This document shows positions 20,430 through 29,534 of a DNA stretch of 64,000 nucleotides, piece by piece (position 1 is the first letter of the stretch; each line of letters starts with the position of its first letter). Origin of the DNA: Azonexus sp. (GTDB lineage: Bacteria; Pseudomonadota; Gammaproteobacteria; Burkholderiales; Rhodocyclaceae); contig NZ_JAVBXX010000011.1 in NCBI RefSeq assembly GCF_030824335.1, positions 186,001 through 250,000 of the forward strand, read 5' to 3'. A program made the translations under genes and the position numbers. The notes under the pieces are model-generated. The model saw nothing but the letters and a program-made list of their open reading frames with translations, was not told the origin of the DNA and ran no database searches.

Positions 20430-20462
20430 TCACCGCAATTCCCAGTGTCACCGCAATTCCCA
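20430..20462. repeat. Tandem duplication across a stop codon
   Basis: The 15 bases TCACCGCAATTCCCA occur twice, at 20430-20444 and 20448-20462, with a period of 18. On the minus strand each copy encodes WELR and a stop codon, so the end of the LysR-type gene has been copied once behind itself. Confidence 0.8.
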
Positions 20463-21350
20463 ATAGCTCGGCCGACTGTAATTTTCTTTCAGCAAGTCGA
20501 TGAACAGCCGCACCCGCAACGGCAGGTGACGACGCTCCGGGAATACTGCGTAAATGCCCATCGGCGGCGCCTGCCAGGCATCGAGCACCGAGGTCAGCCG
20601 CCCCTCTTTCAGGTCGCGCCCCACCTCCCACAACGAGCGCCAGGCTAAACCGCGTCCGGCCAGCGCCCATTCATGCAGCACCGCACCATCGTTGCATTCA
20701 AAGCTGCCACCGACTTTCAGCGTATCAACCTCACCGCTCTCCGGATGCCGGAATAGCCAGCCGCGTTGCTGGCCGAGCGACAGGCAATTGTGTCGCGCCA
20801 GATCGCCCGGCGAACGCGGCACGCCATGGTCAACCAAGTAAGCAGGACTGGCCACCACCATCCGGCGCATTTCGCCGAGACGCACGCTGATCAAGCTGGA
20901 ATCAGTCATTTCACCAATACGGATGGCGCAATCGATATTTTCATTGATCAGATCGACCAATCGATCGCTCAAATTCAGGTTGACCCTGACCTCCGGATTA
21001 GCCTGCATGAAATCGCCGACCAGCGGCGCCACATGCTGCCGCCCAAAACCGGCGGGGGCAGAAACCTTCAGGTAACCGCTCGCCTGCATGCCGCCGAGCG
21101 AGACTGCCGCTTCGGCATTGGCCAAGTCATTGAGTATCTTCTGGCAATCTTCCAGGAAAGCCTGTCCCTCGAAGGTCAGCGTCAACTTGCGCGTCGTCCG
21201 GATCATCAACTTGACGCCCAGCCTTGCCTCCAGCGCATCAAGGCGCCGGCCGATAATGGCCGGCGTGACATTTTCCATACGCGCAGCGGCCGACAGGCTG
21301 CCGCGACTGGAAACATTTACAAATGCCGAAATCTGTTTGAAAGTATCCAT
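20448..21350 (-). CDS. LysR-family transcriptional regulator
   Basis: The 300-residue protein has an N-terminal winged helix (MDTFKQISAFVNVSSRGSLS) with the usual LysR helix-turn-helix to about residue 60, then a periplasmic-binding-protein-like effector domain. It is divergent from the haloacid dehalogenase gene with 75 bases between the starts, and such regulators often control the divergent neighbour. That pairing is inference. The target could also be aceB, 0.8 kb away in the same direction as the dehalogenase. Confidence 0.9.
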   Translation of the reverse strand: MDTFKQISAFVNVSSRGSLSAAARMENVTPAIIGRRLDALEARLGVKLMIRTTRKLTLTFEGQAFLEDCQKILNDLANAEAAVSLGGMQASGYLKVSAPAGFGRQHVAPLVGDFMQANPEVRVNLNLSDRLVDLINENIDCAIRIGEMTDSSLISVRLGEMRRMVVASPAYLVDHGVPRSPGDLARHNCLSLGQQRGWLFRHPESGEVDTLKVGGSFECNDGAVLHEWALAGRGLAWRSLWEVGRDLKEGRLTSVLDAWQAPPMGIYAVFPERRHLPLRVRLFIDLLKENYSRPSYWELR

Positions 21351-21425
21351 AGATTCTTTACTTTAAGTAAAAGAATAAACGCCTCATTTGCGGCTTATCT
21401 TATCTTATTGGTAACAATAAACTCC

Positions 21426-22133
21426 ATGTCCATGATTACCCAAGAAGCAGCCTCGCCGATCAACGCCATCGCATTTGATGCGTATGCGACCCTGTTCGAC
21501 GTCTATTGCATGGAAGCACTGGCCGAAGAGTATTTCCCCAGCCAGGGCAAGGCGTTGACCATTCTTTGGCGACAGAAACAGATCGAATACACGCGCATCC
21601 GGACGATAAGCGGCCAGTTCAAGACCTTCTGGGAGATCACCCGCGACGCGCTGATTTTCGCCACGCGCAGTCTGGATCTGCCGATGAACGACAGCCAGCG
21701 CCAGCACCTGATGAACCAGTACGCCTGCTTGCGCCCTTTCCCGGAAAATCTGGCAACGCTTGAAACGCTGAAGGCGATGGGTTACCCGCTGGCCATCTTG
21801 TCCAACGGCACCCATCCGATGCTCGACATCGCCGTCAAATACAACGACATGCAGCATCTGTTCTCGCACATTCTGTCAGCCGACAGCGTGCAGAAGTTCA
21901 AAACCTCGCCCGAGCTATACCAACTCGCGGTCGACGCCTTCCAGGTGCCAAAAAACGAAATTCTCTTCGTCTCGGCTAATGCCTGGGATGCCTGCGCCGC
22001 AACCTGGTTCGGCTTCACCACATTCTGGGTCAATCGCAACCAGCAGCCCGAGGAAGTTCTCGACATTTCGCCTTCTGCTTGCGGTCGCGAGTTGTCCGAC
22101 GTACTCAGCTATGTCGGTGGACTGCGCGGCTAA
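21426..22133 (+). CDS. Haloacid dehalogenase, type II
   Basis: The 235-residue HAD protein carries the L-2-haloacid dehalogenase signatures FDAYATLFDV (nucleophile aspartate), LSNGTHPML and VSANAWDACAA. Type II enzymes convert (S)-2-haloacids to (R)-2-hydroxyacids, and glycolate from chloroacetate would feed the neighbouring glyoxylate-handling enzymes. That link is inference, as family members also have other substrates. ATGs at 21426 and 21432 are both possible. Divergent from the LysR gene and 41 bases before aceB. Confidence 0.88.
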   Translation: MSMITQEAASPINAIAFDAYATLFDVYCMEALAEEYFPSQGKALTILWRQKQIEYTRIRTISGQFKTFWEITRDALIFATRSLDLPMNDSQRQHLMNQYACLRPFPENLATLETLKAMGYPLAILSNGTHPMLDIAVKYNDMQHLFSHILSADSVQKFKTSPELYQLAVDAFQVPKNEILFVSANAWDACAATWFGFTTFWVNRNQQPEEVLDISPSACGRELSDVLSYVGGLRG

Positions 22134-22174
22134 CCATCACCACTTTCATCTTCAACCTTAAACAAGGAACTTTC

Positions 22175-23773
22175 ATGGCCATCAATCTTCCCGCCGGCGT
22201 GCAGATCACTGCCCCGATTCAAGCGCAATACGAATCCATCCTGACCACTGAAGCGCTCGAATTCGTCGCCAAGCTGCACCGTGCCTTCGAAGCCCGTCGC
22301 CAGGAACTGCTCAAGGCCCGCGTTGAACGCCAGGCACGCATCGATGCTGGCGAAATGCCCGACTTCCTGCCGGAAACCGCCCACATCCGTAATGGCGACT
22401 GGAAAGTCGCAGCAGTCCCGGCAGCCCTGCAGTGCCGTCGCGTCGAAATCACCGGCCCGGTCGAAGCCAAGATGATCATCAACGCCTTCAATTCGGGCGC
22501 CGATTCGTACATGACCGATTTCGAGGATTCGAACTCGCCGAACTGGGACAACCAACTGCAAGGCCAGGTCAACCTGTACAAGGCGATCCGCCGCGAACTC
22601 TCCTTCAAGGGCGACAACGGCAAGGAATACAAGCTCAACGACAAGATCGCCACGCTGCAGATTCGTCCGCGCGGCTGGCACCTCGACGAAAAGCACGTCC
22701 TCGTTGACGGCCAGCGCGTCTCCGGTGGCCTGTTCGACTTCGGCCTGGTCTTCTTCCACAACGCCAAGGAGCAGATCGCCCGCGGCGCCGGCCCGTTCTA
22801 CTACCTGCCGAAGATGGAAAGCCACCTCGAAGCCCGCCTGTGGAACGACGCCTTCGTCATGGCCCAGGACCACATCGGCCTGCCGCAGGGCACGATCAAG
22901 GCCACCGTGCTGGTCGAAACCATCCTCGCCACCTTCGAGATGGAAGAAATCCTCTACGAACTGCGCAACCACTCCGCCGGTCTGAACGCCGGTCGCTGGG
23001 ACTACATCTTCTCGTGCATCAAGAAGTTCAAGAAGAACAAGGACTTCTGCCTGGCCCAGCGCAGCGCCATCACCATGGAAGTGCCGTTCATGCGCGGCTA
23101 CGCCCTGGCGCTGGTGCAGGCCTGCCACAAGCGCGGCGCCCCGGCGATGGGCGGCATGTCGGCGCTGATCCCGATCAAGAACGATCCGGTGGCCAACGAA
23201 AAGGCGCTGGCCGGCATTCGCCACGACAAGACCCGCGACGCCAACGACGGCTTCGACGGCGGCTGGGTTGCCCACCCGGGTCTGGTGCCGATCGCCATGG
23301 AAGAGTTCGTCAAGGTGCTAGGCGACCGCCCGAACCAGTTCGACAAGCAAGTCGAAGGCAGCTTCGGCCCGGCCCAGTGGCTCGATTTCCGCCCGGAAGC
23401 CCCGATCACCGAAGCCGGCCTGCGCAACAACATCAACGTCGGCATCCACTATCTGGGTAGCTGGCTGGCCGGCAACGGCTGCGTGCCCATCCACAACCTG
23501 ATGGAAGACGCCGCCACCGCCGAAATCAGCCGCTCGCAAGTGTGGCAGTGGGTGGTCTCGCCGAAGGGCGTCCTCGACGACGGCCGCAAGGTCACCGTTG
23601 AAATGGTCCGCCCGATGATCGCCGAGGAACTAGCCAAGGTGAAGGCCACCGTCACGGCACAAGGTGAAGACACGGCAACCTACGACCAGGCCGCCGTAAT
23701 CTTCGACAAAATGTCGTTGACCGCAGAATATCCGGAGTTTTTGACGTTGCCGCTGTACGAAGCAATGGCTTGA
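22175..23773 (+). CDS. aceB: Malate synthase A
   Basis: Condenses glyoxylate with acetyl-CoA to malate. The 532-residue length matches MSA (533 in E. coli). Landmarks are DFEDSNSPNW, TLQIRPRGWHLDEKH, the YYLPKMESHLEARLWN segment and NGCVPIHNLMEDAATAEISR near the C-terminus. The start follows AAGGAAC. A strong terminator follows. It completes the glyoxylate shunt begun by aceA. Confidence 0.97.
   Translation: MAINLPAGVQITAPIQAQYESILTTEALEFVAKLHRAFEARRQELLKARVERQARIDAGEMPDFLPETAHIRNGDWKVAAVPAALQCRRVEITGPVEAKMIINAFNSGADSYMTDFEDSNSPNWDNQLQGQVNLYKAIRRELSFKGDNGKEYKLNDKIATLQIRPRGWHLDEKHVLVDGQRVSGGLFDFGLVFFHNAKEQIARGAGPFYYLPKMESHLEARLWNDAFVMAQDHIGLPQGTIKATVLVETILATFEMEEILYELRNHSAGLNAGRWDYIFSCIKKFKKNKDFCLAQRSAITMEVPFMRGYALALVQACHKRGAPAMGGMSALIPIKNDPVANEKALAGIRHDKTRDANDGFDGGWVAHPGLVPIAMEEFVKVLGDRPNQFDKQVEGSFGPAQWLDFRPEAPITEAGLRNNINVGIHYLGSWLAGNGCVPIHNLMEDAATAEISRSQVWQWVVSPKGVLDDGRKVTVEMVRPMIAEELAKVKATVTAQGEDTATYDQAAVIFDKMSLTAEYPEFLTLPLYEAMA
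23716..23725 (-). repeat. YTGCGGTCRAC motif copy in aceB
   Basis: Plus strand reads GTTGACCGCAGA; encodes SLTAE near the C-terminus. Confidence 0.7.
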
Positions 23774-23790
23774 TCCGATAACAAGCAAAT

Positions 23791-23828
23791 AAAAACGCCA
23801 CCACGGGAAACCGTGGTGGCGTTTTTTT
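23791..23828 (+). terminator. Intrinsic terminator after aceB
   Basis: A 16-base stem (ACGCCACCACGG with its complement) closes a GAAA loop and runs into seven T residues. Confidence 0.92.
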
Positions 23829-23931
23829 GTATTACCAAATTTGCAACAAGTTCATTATTTCGTAATTGCGCACCTCAAGTTCGTCATTTTTTAACCGCAT
23901 TAAGTTAGGATGAAAATAAAGTCTGCCCATA

Positions 23932-26121
23932 ATGACCAACAAGCTCGCCCACTGGCTGCACCACCACAAACTGCGGACCAAAGTTACCGCAGCCGCGTGC
24001 TTGTTCGTCTTCATCGCGGCGGTCATCAGTTCCCTTAACGTTGCTACCGTCTACGAGACCCTGAAGTTCGAAAAGGCGCACAAAACCCGGCAATTGGTCG
24101 AAGTGGCCCATTCGCTGCTGCGGCACTACCACAGCGAACAACTCGCAGGCCGGCTCAGCGAACAGGCTGCCCGCGAAGCAGCGATCAGCGCACTGGCCGA
24201 GTTGCGTTACAGCGACATCAACTATTTCTGGATCAACGATCTGGCCGAACCCACACCGCACATGGTGATGCACCCAACCATCCCGGAGTTGATCGACAAA
24301 GCCCTTGATGACCCGATCTACAACTGCGCCACCAGCGAGATGCCGGGTAATGGCAAAAAAATCTTTCATACCGATGGCCGGAAAAATATTTTCCGTGCGT
24401 TCAACGACGTCGTTCGTCAGGCCGATCACGGTTACGTCACCTACAACTGGCCAAAACCTCTGCCAACAGGTGGCGTCAGTGCCGAGCGCTACCCGAAACT
24501 TTCCTACGTCAAACAATTCGCCCCTTGGGGATGGGTCATTGGCTCCGGTATTTACATGGATGACGTCAAGGATGCGCTATACAAACAAATCGGCCTCAAT
24601 ATCCTGGCCGGGCTGCTGTTATTACTGACCGGCGCAGCCTTTGTCATCATCATCCACCGCGCACTCACGCCCTTGACCGAAGCCGCAGCAGAACTTGATG
24701 GCATTGCCCAAGGCAAATCCACCTTGCATCCACTCAAGGTACAACAACAAGATGAAGTCGGTTTGCTGGTCGACAGCTTCAATCGCCTGCAAGCCCTTCT
24801 GGCCCAGGAATCGCAAGCACTACGGGAAAATCGGGCACTGCTGTTGCAAGCGCAGCAAATGGCGCTCGTTGGTCACCTCATCTTTGACGCAGGCAGCGGC
24901 CAGTGGTGCAGTTCGGACATGCTCGACCATATTTTCGGCATTGGTCCAGAATACCCGCGCGATACGCAAGGACTGCTCGCACTCTGCCACCCGGAAGATC
25001 GGCCCATCCTCGAGGAATGTCTCGGTCAACACGGCAACTGCAAGCAATTTGCCTTCGACCACCAGTTCCGTATCCGGCGTGCGGACAACGAGGAAGAACG
25101 CTGGGTACACGGCCTGGCCCGCCTGCAGGATCCAGGCTCAGGCAAGCTCTTTGCCGTGTTGCAGGATGTCACAGTACGCAAGCGCAACGAAGAGGCACAA
25201 AAACTGGCGGCAAGCGTCTTTGCCAACACGCGCGAAGGCATCATCATCACCGACGCAAACTCCAGAATTCTCGATGTCAATCATGCATTTACACAAATCA
25301 CCGGCTACCAGCGCGATGAAGTGCTGTATCAGAACCCCCGGCTGCTTAAATCCGGCATCCAGGGAGCAGCCTTTTACACCCGGATGTGGCAGGCATTGGT
25401 CGAACAAGGATACTGGAGCGGTGAAATCTGGAATCGGCGCAAAAACGGCGAAGTATTCGCCGAACTGATGAATATCTCCGTCGTGCAAGACAACACCGGC
25501 AAGGTCCGCAACTACGTCGGCATCTTCAGCGACATTACAGTCATGAAGGAGCACCAGCACAAGCTCGAACGGATGGCACACTTCGATCCGCTTACTGGTA
25601 TTCCGAACCGCAGCCTGCTAGCTGATCGCTTGACCCAGGCAATCTCGCACACCCGGCGCAACGGCGACCAGATGGCCCTCTGTTATCTCGACCTTGACGG
25701 CTTCAAGCCCATCAACGACCAGTTTGGCCACAAGACTGGCGATGCAATGCTGATCGAAATGGCACGACGGATGGAGAACTGCATCCGGGCTGGCGATACT
25801 GTTGCCCGCATCGGCGGCGATGAATTTGTCATTCTGCTTCTCGGATTGACCGAATACGCCGAATGCGAAACGGCCATCAAACGTATTCTGGGCGAAATCG
25901 CACGCCCCGTGATGGTGGACGACATATCACTCAGCGTTTCGGCCAGCATCGGTGTCACACTCTTTCCACAGGATGATGTTGAAACCGAAATTTTGCTGCG
26001 CCACGCCGATCAGGCAATGTACAAAGCCAAGCAAAGCGGCAAAAACCGGCTCTGCATCTTCGATCTCGATACGGCAACCGCCCCCTCGAAAAAGATGGAT
26101 ATGGCCATTCCCGGCAATTGA
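23932..26121 (+). CDS. Cache-HAMP-PAS-PAS diguanylate cyclase
   Basis: The 729-residue sensor has a membrane helix (about residues 15-35), a periplasmic single-Cache domain ending KLSYVKQFAPWGWVIGSGIY, and a second helix (about 226-245). A HAMP segment and two PAS domains (about 305-420 and 425-545) follow. The C-terminal GGDEF domain has the active loop GGDEF near residue 628 and the inhibitory-site RAGD five residues before it. It should adjust c-di-GMP to a small periplasmic ligand. No clear ribosome binding site precedes the ATG. The Cache domain resembles that of the chemoreceptor at 44589. Confidence 0.9.
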   Translation: MTNKLAHWLHHHKLRTKVTAAACLFVFIAAVISSLNVATVYETLKFEKAHKTRQLVEVAHSLLRHYHSEQLAGRLSEQAAREAAISALAELRYSDINYFWINDLAEPTPHMVMHPTIPELIDKALDDPIYNCATSEMPGNGKKIFHTDGRKNIFRAFNDVVRQADHGYVTYNWPKPLPTGGVSAERYPKLSYVKQFAPWGWVIGSGIYMDDVKDALYKQIGLNILAGLLLLLTGAAFVIIIHRALTPLTEAAAELDGIAQGKSTLHPLKVQQQDEVGLLVDSFNRLQALLAQESQALRENRALLLQAQQMALVGHLIFDAGSGQWCSSDMLDHIFGIGPEYPRDTQGLLALCHPEDRPILEECLGQHGNCKQFAFDHQFRIRRADNEEERWVHGLARLQDPGSGKLFAVLQDVTVRKRNEEAQKLAASVFANTREGIIITDANSRILDVNHAFTQITGYQRDEVLYQNPRLLKSGIQGAAFYTRMWQALVEQGYWSGEIWNRRKNGEVFAELMNISVVQDNTGKVRNYVGIFSDITVMKEHQHKLERMAHFDPLTGIPNRSLLADRLTQAISHTRRNGDQMALCYLDLDGFKPINDQFGHKTGDAMLIEMARRMENCIRAGDTVARIGGDEFVILLLGLTEYAECETAIKRILGEIARPVMVDDISLSVSASIGVTLFPQDDVETEILLRHADQAMYKAKQSGKNRLCIFDLDTATAPSKKMDMAIPGN

Positions 26122-26453
26122 ACAGTGCCACCGGGCAATTCAGCCAAGCCGAACGGCGAGTTGCTAAAAACAGGATTCATGAAGCGTGACGATCGCAGTC
26201 TCAAGGCATAAAAAGGACTAAAAACTGCCATCTCGAATGGCATCACAAAACTTCCTGCTTATCCATTGCAAATTTTCCGCGCTTTCCCTTGCATTCAGCG
26301 CCCGTTCGAACATAATCACCCCTTCTATCAATAATGTCTTTTGCCTGCTTATCCGATGCACACACCGAATTGGCCATCACGGTCAAAAAAATCAGAACGG
26401 TTCGTGACTGTCGAGAAAAAAGCGCATAGGCATGGTCTTTTGCGAGTCGCACC
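26122..26453. other. 332-bp gap without a confident gene
   Basis: The gap separates two same-strand diguanylate cyclase genes and is poorer in G+C than its surroundings. On the minus strand a 69-codon frame (26243-26452, GTG start) encodes a hydrophobic stretch IFLTVMANSVCAS that resembles a signal peptide, but there is no ribosome binding site or recognised product. No terminator hairpin was found. Confidence 0.4.
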
Positions 26454-28316
26454 GTGAATCTTCACACCAAGGTCACCCTGTTTTTCGTTGTCATCGCCGC
26501 CGCATTGCTTGCCGTACTGGTTGCCATCAGCCTGTATGCATTTCGCAGTTTTTCCATCGCCTCGGCAACCGATCATATTCGGACAGCAGGCGAAATCGTT
26601 CGGGTCCACCTGACGGAATCGATGATCAACGGCGTCATCGACAAACGTGAAAGTTTCCTCAAGCGCTTGGTCGAAGTTAACAGCCTGCGTTCCGCGCGGG
26701 TTGTGCGCTCACCGGATCTCGAGCGCCAATTTGGCCCCGGACTGAACCTGGAAAGCACCCCGGACGAACTCGAACGCCGGGTCATGGCCGATGGAAAAGC
26801 CTCTTTCGTCATGCTCAGCGAGGGAGAAGAAACCATTTTCCGGGGCACGATTCCCTATATCGCTTCCTCATCGGGCACGCCCAACTGCCTGCAGTGCCAC
26901 CAGGTCCCCGAAGGCACGGTGCTTGGCGCAGTCAGTATGACCATGTCAATCGATGCACTCCGGATCAAGGCCCTGACCACAGTGGCCGGCATTGCCGGTG
27001 CAGTCACGGTATTCGCCCTGCTTCTCGTCATGTTGATGCGGCGCCTGCTACGCCCCATTTCCGAAACGGCGCATGCGGTTGAAGATGCCGTGCATCGTGC
27101 ACTGGAAGGCGACTTCAAGGCCCATGTTGTCAAGAAGACCAATGACGAAATCGGTCAGATTGCCAACGACATGAACCGCCTGCTGAGTTTCCTCGATACC
27201 GGTCTGAACCGGATCGGCATGAGCGTTGCCAAATTGACCGAGCGCACGGCGACGCCGGGAGAAAACCTCCTGACAGCAACCATCGAGATGGTCGACGGTC
27301 TGGCCAAGGCGGCACATTTCAAACAGGCCATCGAAGAAGACGAAACGAAGGCGGAAATCTACTCACGTCTATCGACCACCTTGCAAAAGGAATTTGCACT
27401 GCAGGAATTTTCGCTTTACGAGATCACCACCAACAAGAAACAGATGAAAAGCATCATCGTGGATGGCGAGGGTGCCGATACCTGCCGCTGGTGCGATCCA
27501 CAGATCCTCATCCGGCCGGAAGCCTGTCGCGTACGGCGTACCGGGCACGTGGTGAACAGCATCGACAACCCGGATATCTGTTACGCCTTCCAGCCACCAC
27601 CGGAATTCGGCGCACGGCGTCACGTATGTTTCCCGATCATCCAGTCCGGTTCGGTCGGCAGTATTGTCCAGGTCATCAGCAGGCCGGAAGACGAACAACG
27701 CATCCAGGATACCGCCGCACTGCTTCAGGTTTACCTGCGGGAAACTGCGCCGGTACTTGAAACCAAGCGCCTGATGGAAAGCCTTCGCGATTCGACGCTG
27801 CGCGACCCGATGACCGGCCTGAACAATCGCCGCTTCCTTGAAGAATATGTCGAAACACTGGTCGCCAGCGTTCAACGCAAGGGTGCCCATGTCGCGATCC
27901 TGATGCTCGATCTCGACTACTTCAAGATGGTCAATGACACGCACGGTCACGATGCCGGCGATGCCGTCATCAAGGCGCTGGCCAATGTGCTGAAACAGGC
28001 CGTACGCGCTTCCGATCTGGTCATCCGTTATGGCGGCGAGGAGTTCCTCATCGTCTTGCTGGAAAGCAGTGCCGAGCAAGCCTTCCAGATTGGCGAAAAA
28101 ATTCGGGCGGCGGTCGAAGCCCTGAAGATTCAGGTTGGCACGCTGGTCCTCCAGAAAACCATCTCCATCGGCATCGCCGATTTCCCTGGCGACAGCGCAA
28201 CCTTCTGGCAGGCCGTCAAGTTTGCCGATATCGCGCTTTATCAAGCCAAGGACCAGGGACGCAACCGGGTTATCCGCTTCAAATCCGAGATGTGGGCCAG
28301 CGACGACGCCTATTGA
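26454..28316 (+). CDS. Heme-c sensor diguanylate cyclase (HAMP-GAF-GGDEF)
   Basis: The 620-residue protein has two membrane helices (about residues 7-30 and 173-195). The periplasmic loop ends with NCLQCHQ, a CxxCH heme c attachment site at residues 145-149. HAMP follows, then a GAF-like domain holding five cysteines (344, 347, 358, 376 and 392, including CRWC). The C-terminal GGDEF domain has GGEEF near residue 527 and an RASD inhibitory site. A heme-based redox or gas signal controlling c-di-GMP is a reasonable inference. The start is a GTG with no strong ribosome binding site. Confidence 0.88.
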   Translation: MNLHTKVTLFFVVIAAALLAVLVAISLYAFRSFSIASATDHIRTAGEIVRVHLTESMINGVIDKRESFLKRLVEVNSLRSARVVRSPDLERQFGPGLNLESTPDELERRVMADGKASFVMLSEGEETIFRGTIPYIASSSGTPNCLQCHQVPEGTVLGAVSMTMSIDALRIKALTTVAGIAGAVTVFALLLVMLMRRLLRPISETAHAVEDAVHRALEGDFKAHVVKKTNDEIGQIANDMNRLLSFLDTGLNRIGMSVAKLTERTATPGENLLTATIEMVDGLAKAAHFKQAIEEDETKAEIYSRLSTTLQKEFALQEFSLYEITTNKKQMKSIIVDGEGADTCRWCDPQILIRPEACRVRRTGHVVNSIDNPDICYAFQPPPEFGARRHVCFPIIQSGSVGSIVQVISRPEDEQRIQDTAALLQVYLRETAPVLETKRLMESLRDSTLRDPMTGLNNRRFLEEYVETLVASVQRKGAHVAILMLDLDYFKMVNDTHGHDAGDAVIKALANVLKQAVRASDLVIRYGGEEFLIVLLESSAEQAFQIGEKIRAAVEALKIQVGTLVLQKTISIGIADFPGDSATFWQAVKFADIALYQAKDQGRNRVIRFKSEMWASDDAY

Positions 28317-28378
28317 TGACGAAAAGTAAAATATCATCGGACCAGACTAAGCATTAACAAAACAAAAGGGCACAAATA

Positions 28379-28410
28379 AACTCCGGACTATTCAGTTCCG
28401 GAGTTTTTTT
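28379..28410 (+). terminator. Terminator-like hairpin abutting the lrgA start
   Basis: AACTCCGGA pairs with TCCGGAGTT around a nine-base loop and is followed by T residues that end exactly at the lrgA ATG (28411). It can terminate the preceding cyclase transcript and may also control lrgA. Confidence 0.8.
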
Positions 28411-28764
28411 ATGCTTGCCGCCCTCACCCTGTTACTGCTTTGCCAATTGATTGGCGAAGTACTGGCCCACTGGCTCGGCTTGCCAGTCCCCGGTCCGGTC
28501 ATCGGTATGATCCTGTTATTCCTCATCCTGGTATTACGCCAAGGACCAGGAGAGGAGCTGCGCTCGACCAGCCAGAATCTGCTGCAGCATCTTTCTCTGC
28601 TTTTTGTGCCGGCCGGTACCGGTATCGTTCTGCACCTGACACGGGTCGGTGACGAGTGGCTGGCCTTGTTGCTGTCCTTGCTCATCAGTACGGTGCTGAC
28701 CCTGATCGTCACCGCCTGGGTCATGCAACTTTGCCTGCGCATCAGCGGCAAGGAAACATCATGA
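28411..28764 (+). CDS. lrgA: LrgA/CidA-family membrane protein
   Basis: A 117-residue protein with four hydrophobic segments and the family signature LPVPGPVIGMILLF. LrgA/CidA proteins are holin-like and act with LrgB in murein hydrolase control or in export of small metabolites. The ATG immediately follows a terminator-like T-run and lacks an adjacent ribosome binding site; AAAAGGG lies before the hairpin. The stop overlaps the lrgB start as ATGA. Confidence 0.9.
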   Translation: MLAALTLLLLCQLIGEVLAHWLGLPVPGPVIGMILLFLILVLRQGPGEELRSTSQNLLQHLSLLFVPAGTGIVLHLTRVGDEWLALLLSLLISTVLTLIVTAWVMQLCLRISGKETS

Positions 28765-29483
28765 GCCAGCCCCTCGGAGAAACCTGGGTCTATCTGTCGG
28801 CCTCACCGTTGCTTGGCCTGACCGTTACCCTGCTCGCTTACCTGGCCGCCTTCTGGCTCTACCAGCGCAGCAAAGCGCACCCGATCGTCAATCCGGTCTT
28901 GATCGCCATCGCAATTCTTGCCACGTTTCTGGCGTTGACCGGAACAAGTTACGAAACCTACTTTTCCGGTGCCCAGTTTGTGCACTTTCTACTCGGACCA
29001 GCCACTGTTGCGCTGGCCGTTCCGCTCTACACCCAGTTCCGCCGGGTACGCAGCATGTTGTTTCCGATCATTGCCGGGCTGCTGGCCGGCAGTGCCACCG
29101 CCATTGTGTCGGCGGTGATGATTGCCCGCCTGTTCGATGCCAGCACGGCCACCCAGGCATCTCTGGCGCCCAAGTCGGTCACCACGCCGATTGCCATGGG
29201 GATTGCCGAACGAATTGGCGGCTTGCCGTCGCTGACGGCGGTGATGGTGATTTTTACTGGGGTACTCGGTGCCATCCTGGGCAACAAGATCTTTGCCATC
29301 ATTCGCGTTGGCGATGCAGCAATTCGCGGCTTCTCACTCGGCGTTGCATCGCACGGCATCGGCACCGCCCGCGCCTTCCAGCTCAATGAACAGACCGGTG
29401 CTTTTGCCGCACTGGCCATGGGACTGAACGGCCTGCTCACCGCACTGCTGTTGCCGGGCATTGCTGACTGGCTGATAAAGTAA
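28761..29483 (+). CDS. lrgB: LrgB-family membrane protein
   Basis: A 240-residue polytopic protein with about seven hydrophobic segments and the LrgB landmarks SVTTPIAMGIAERIGG and GVASHGIGTARAFQ. It forms a coupled pair with lrgA. Plant and bacterial relatives transport glycolate or pyruvate-like acids, so either murein control or metabolite export is possible. The open frame begins upstream, but 28761 is the start that overlaps the lrgA stop. Confidence 0.92.
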   Translation: MSQPLGETWVYLSASPLLGLTVTLLAYLAAFWLYQRSKAHPIVNPVLIAIAILATFLALTGTSYETYFSGAQFVHFLLGPATVALAVPLYTQFRRVRSMLFPIIAGLLAGSATAIVSAVMIARLFDASTATQASLAPKSVTTPIAMGIAERIGGLPSLTAVMVIFTGVLGAILGNKIFAIIRVGDAAIRGFSLGVASHGIGTARAFQLNEQTGAFAALAMGLNGLLTALLLPGIADWLIK

Positions 29484-29534
29484 AGCCGCTGCCGCTTCGG
29501 CGAATTGACCAGCGCAAGCGGGCGGTAACAAGGC

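Noticed and set aside
23832..24026. 64-codon minus-strand frame near the aceB terminator
   Set aside because: Overlaps the terminator and the start of the plus-strand cyclase, with no ribosome binding site.
26243..26452. 69-codon minus-strand frame with a signal-like stretch
   Set aside because: GTG start without a ribosome binding site, no family, and only one feature in its favour. It is described under the gap and not called as a gene.
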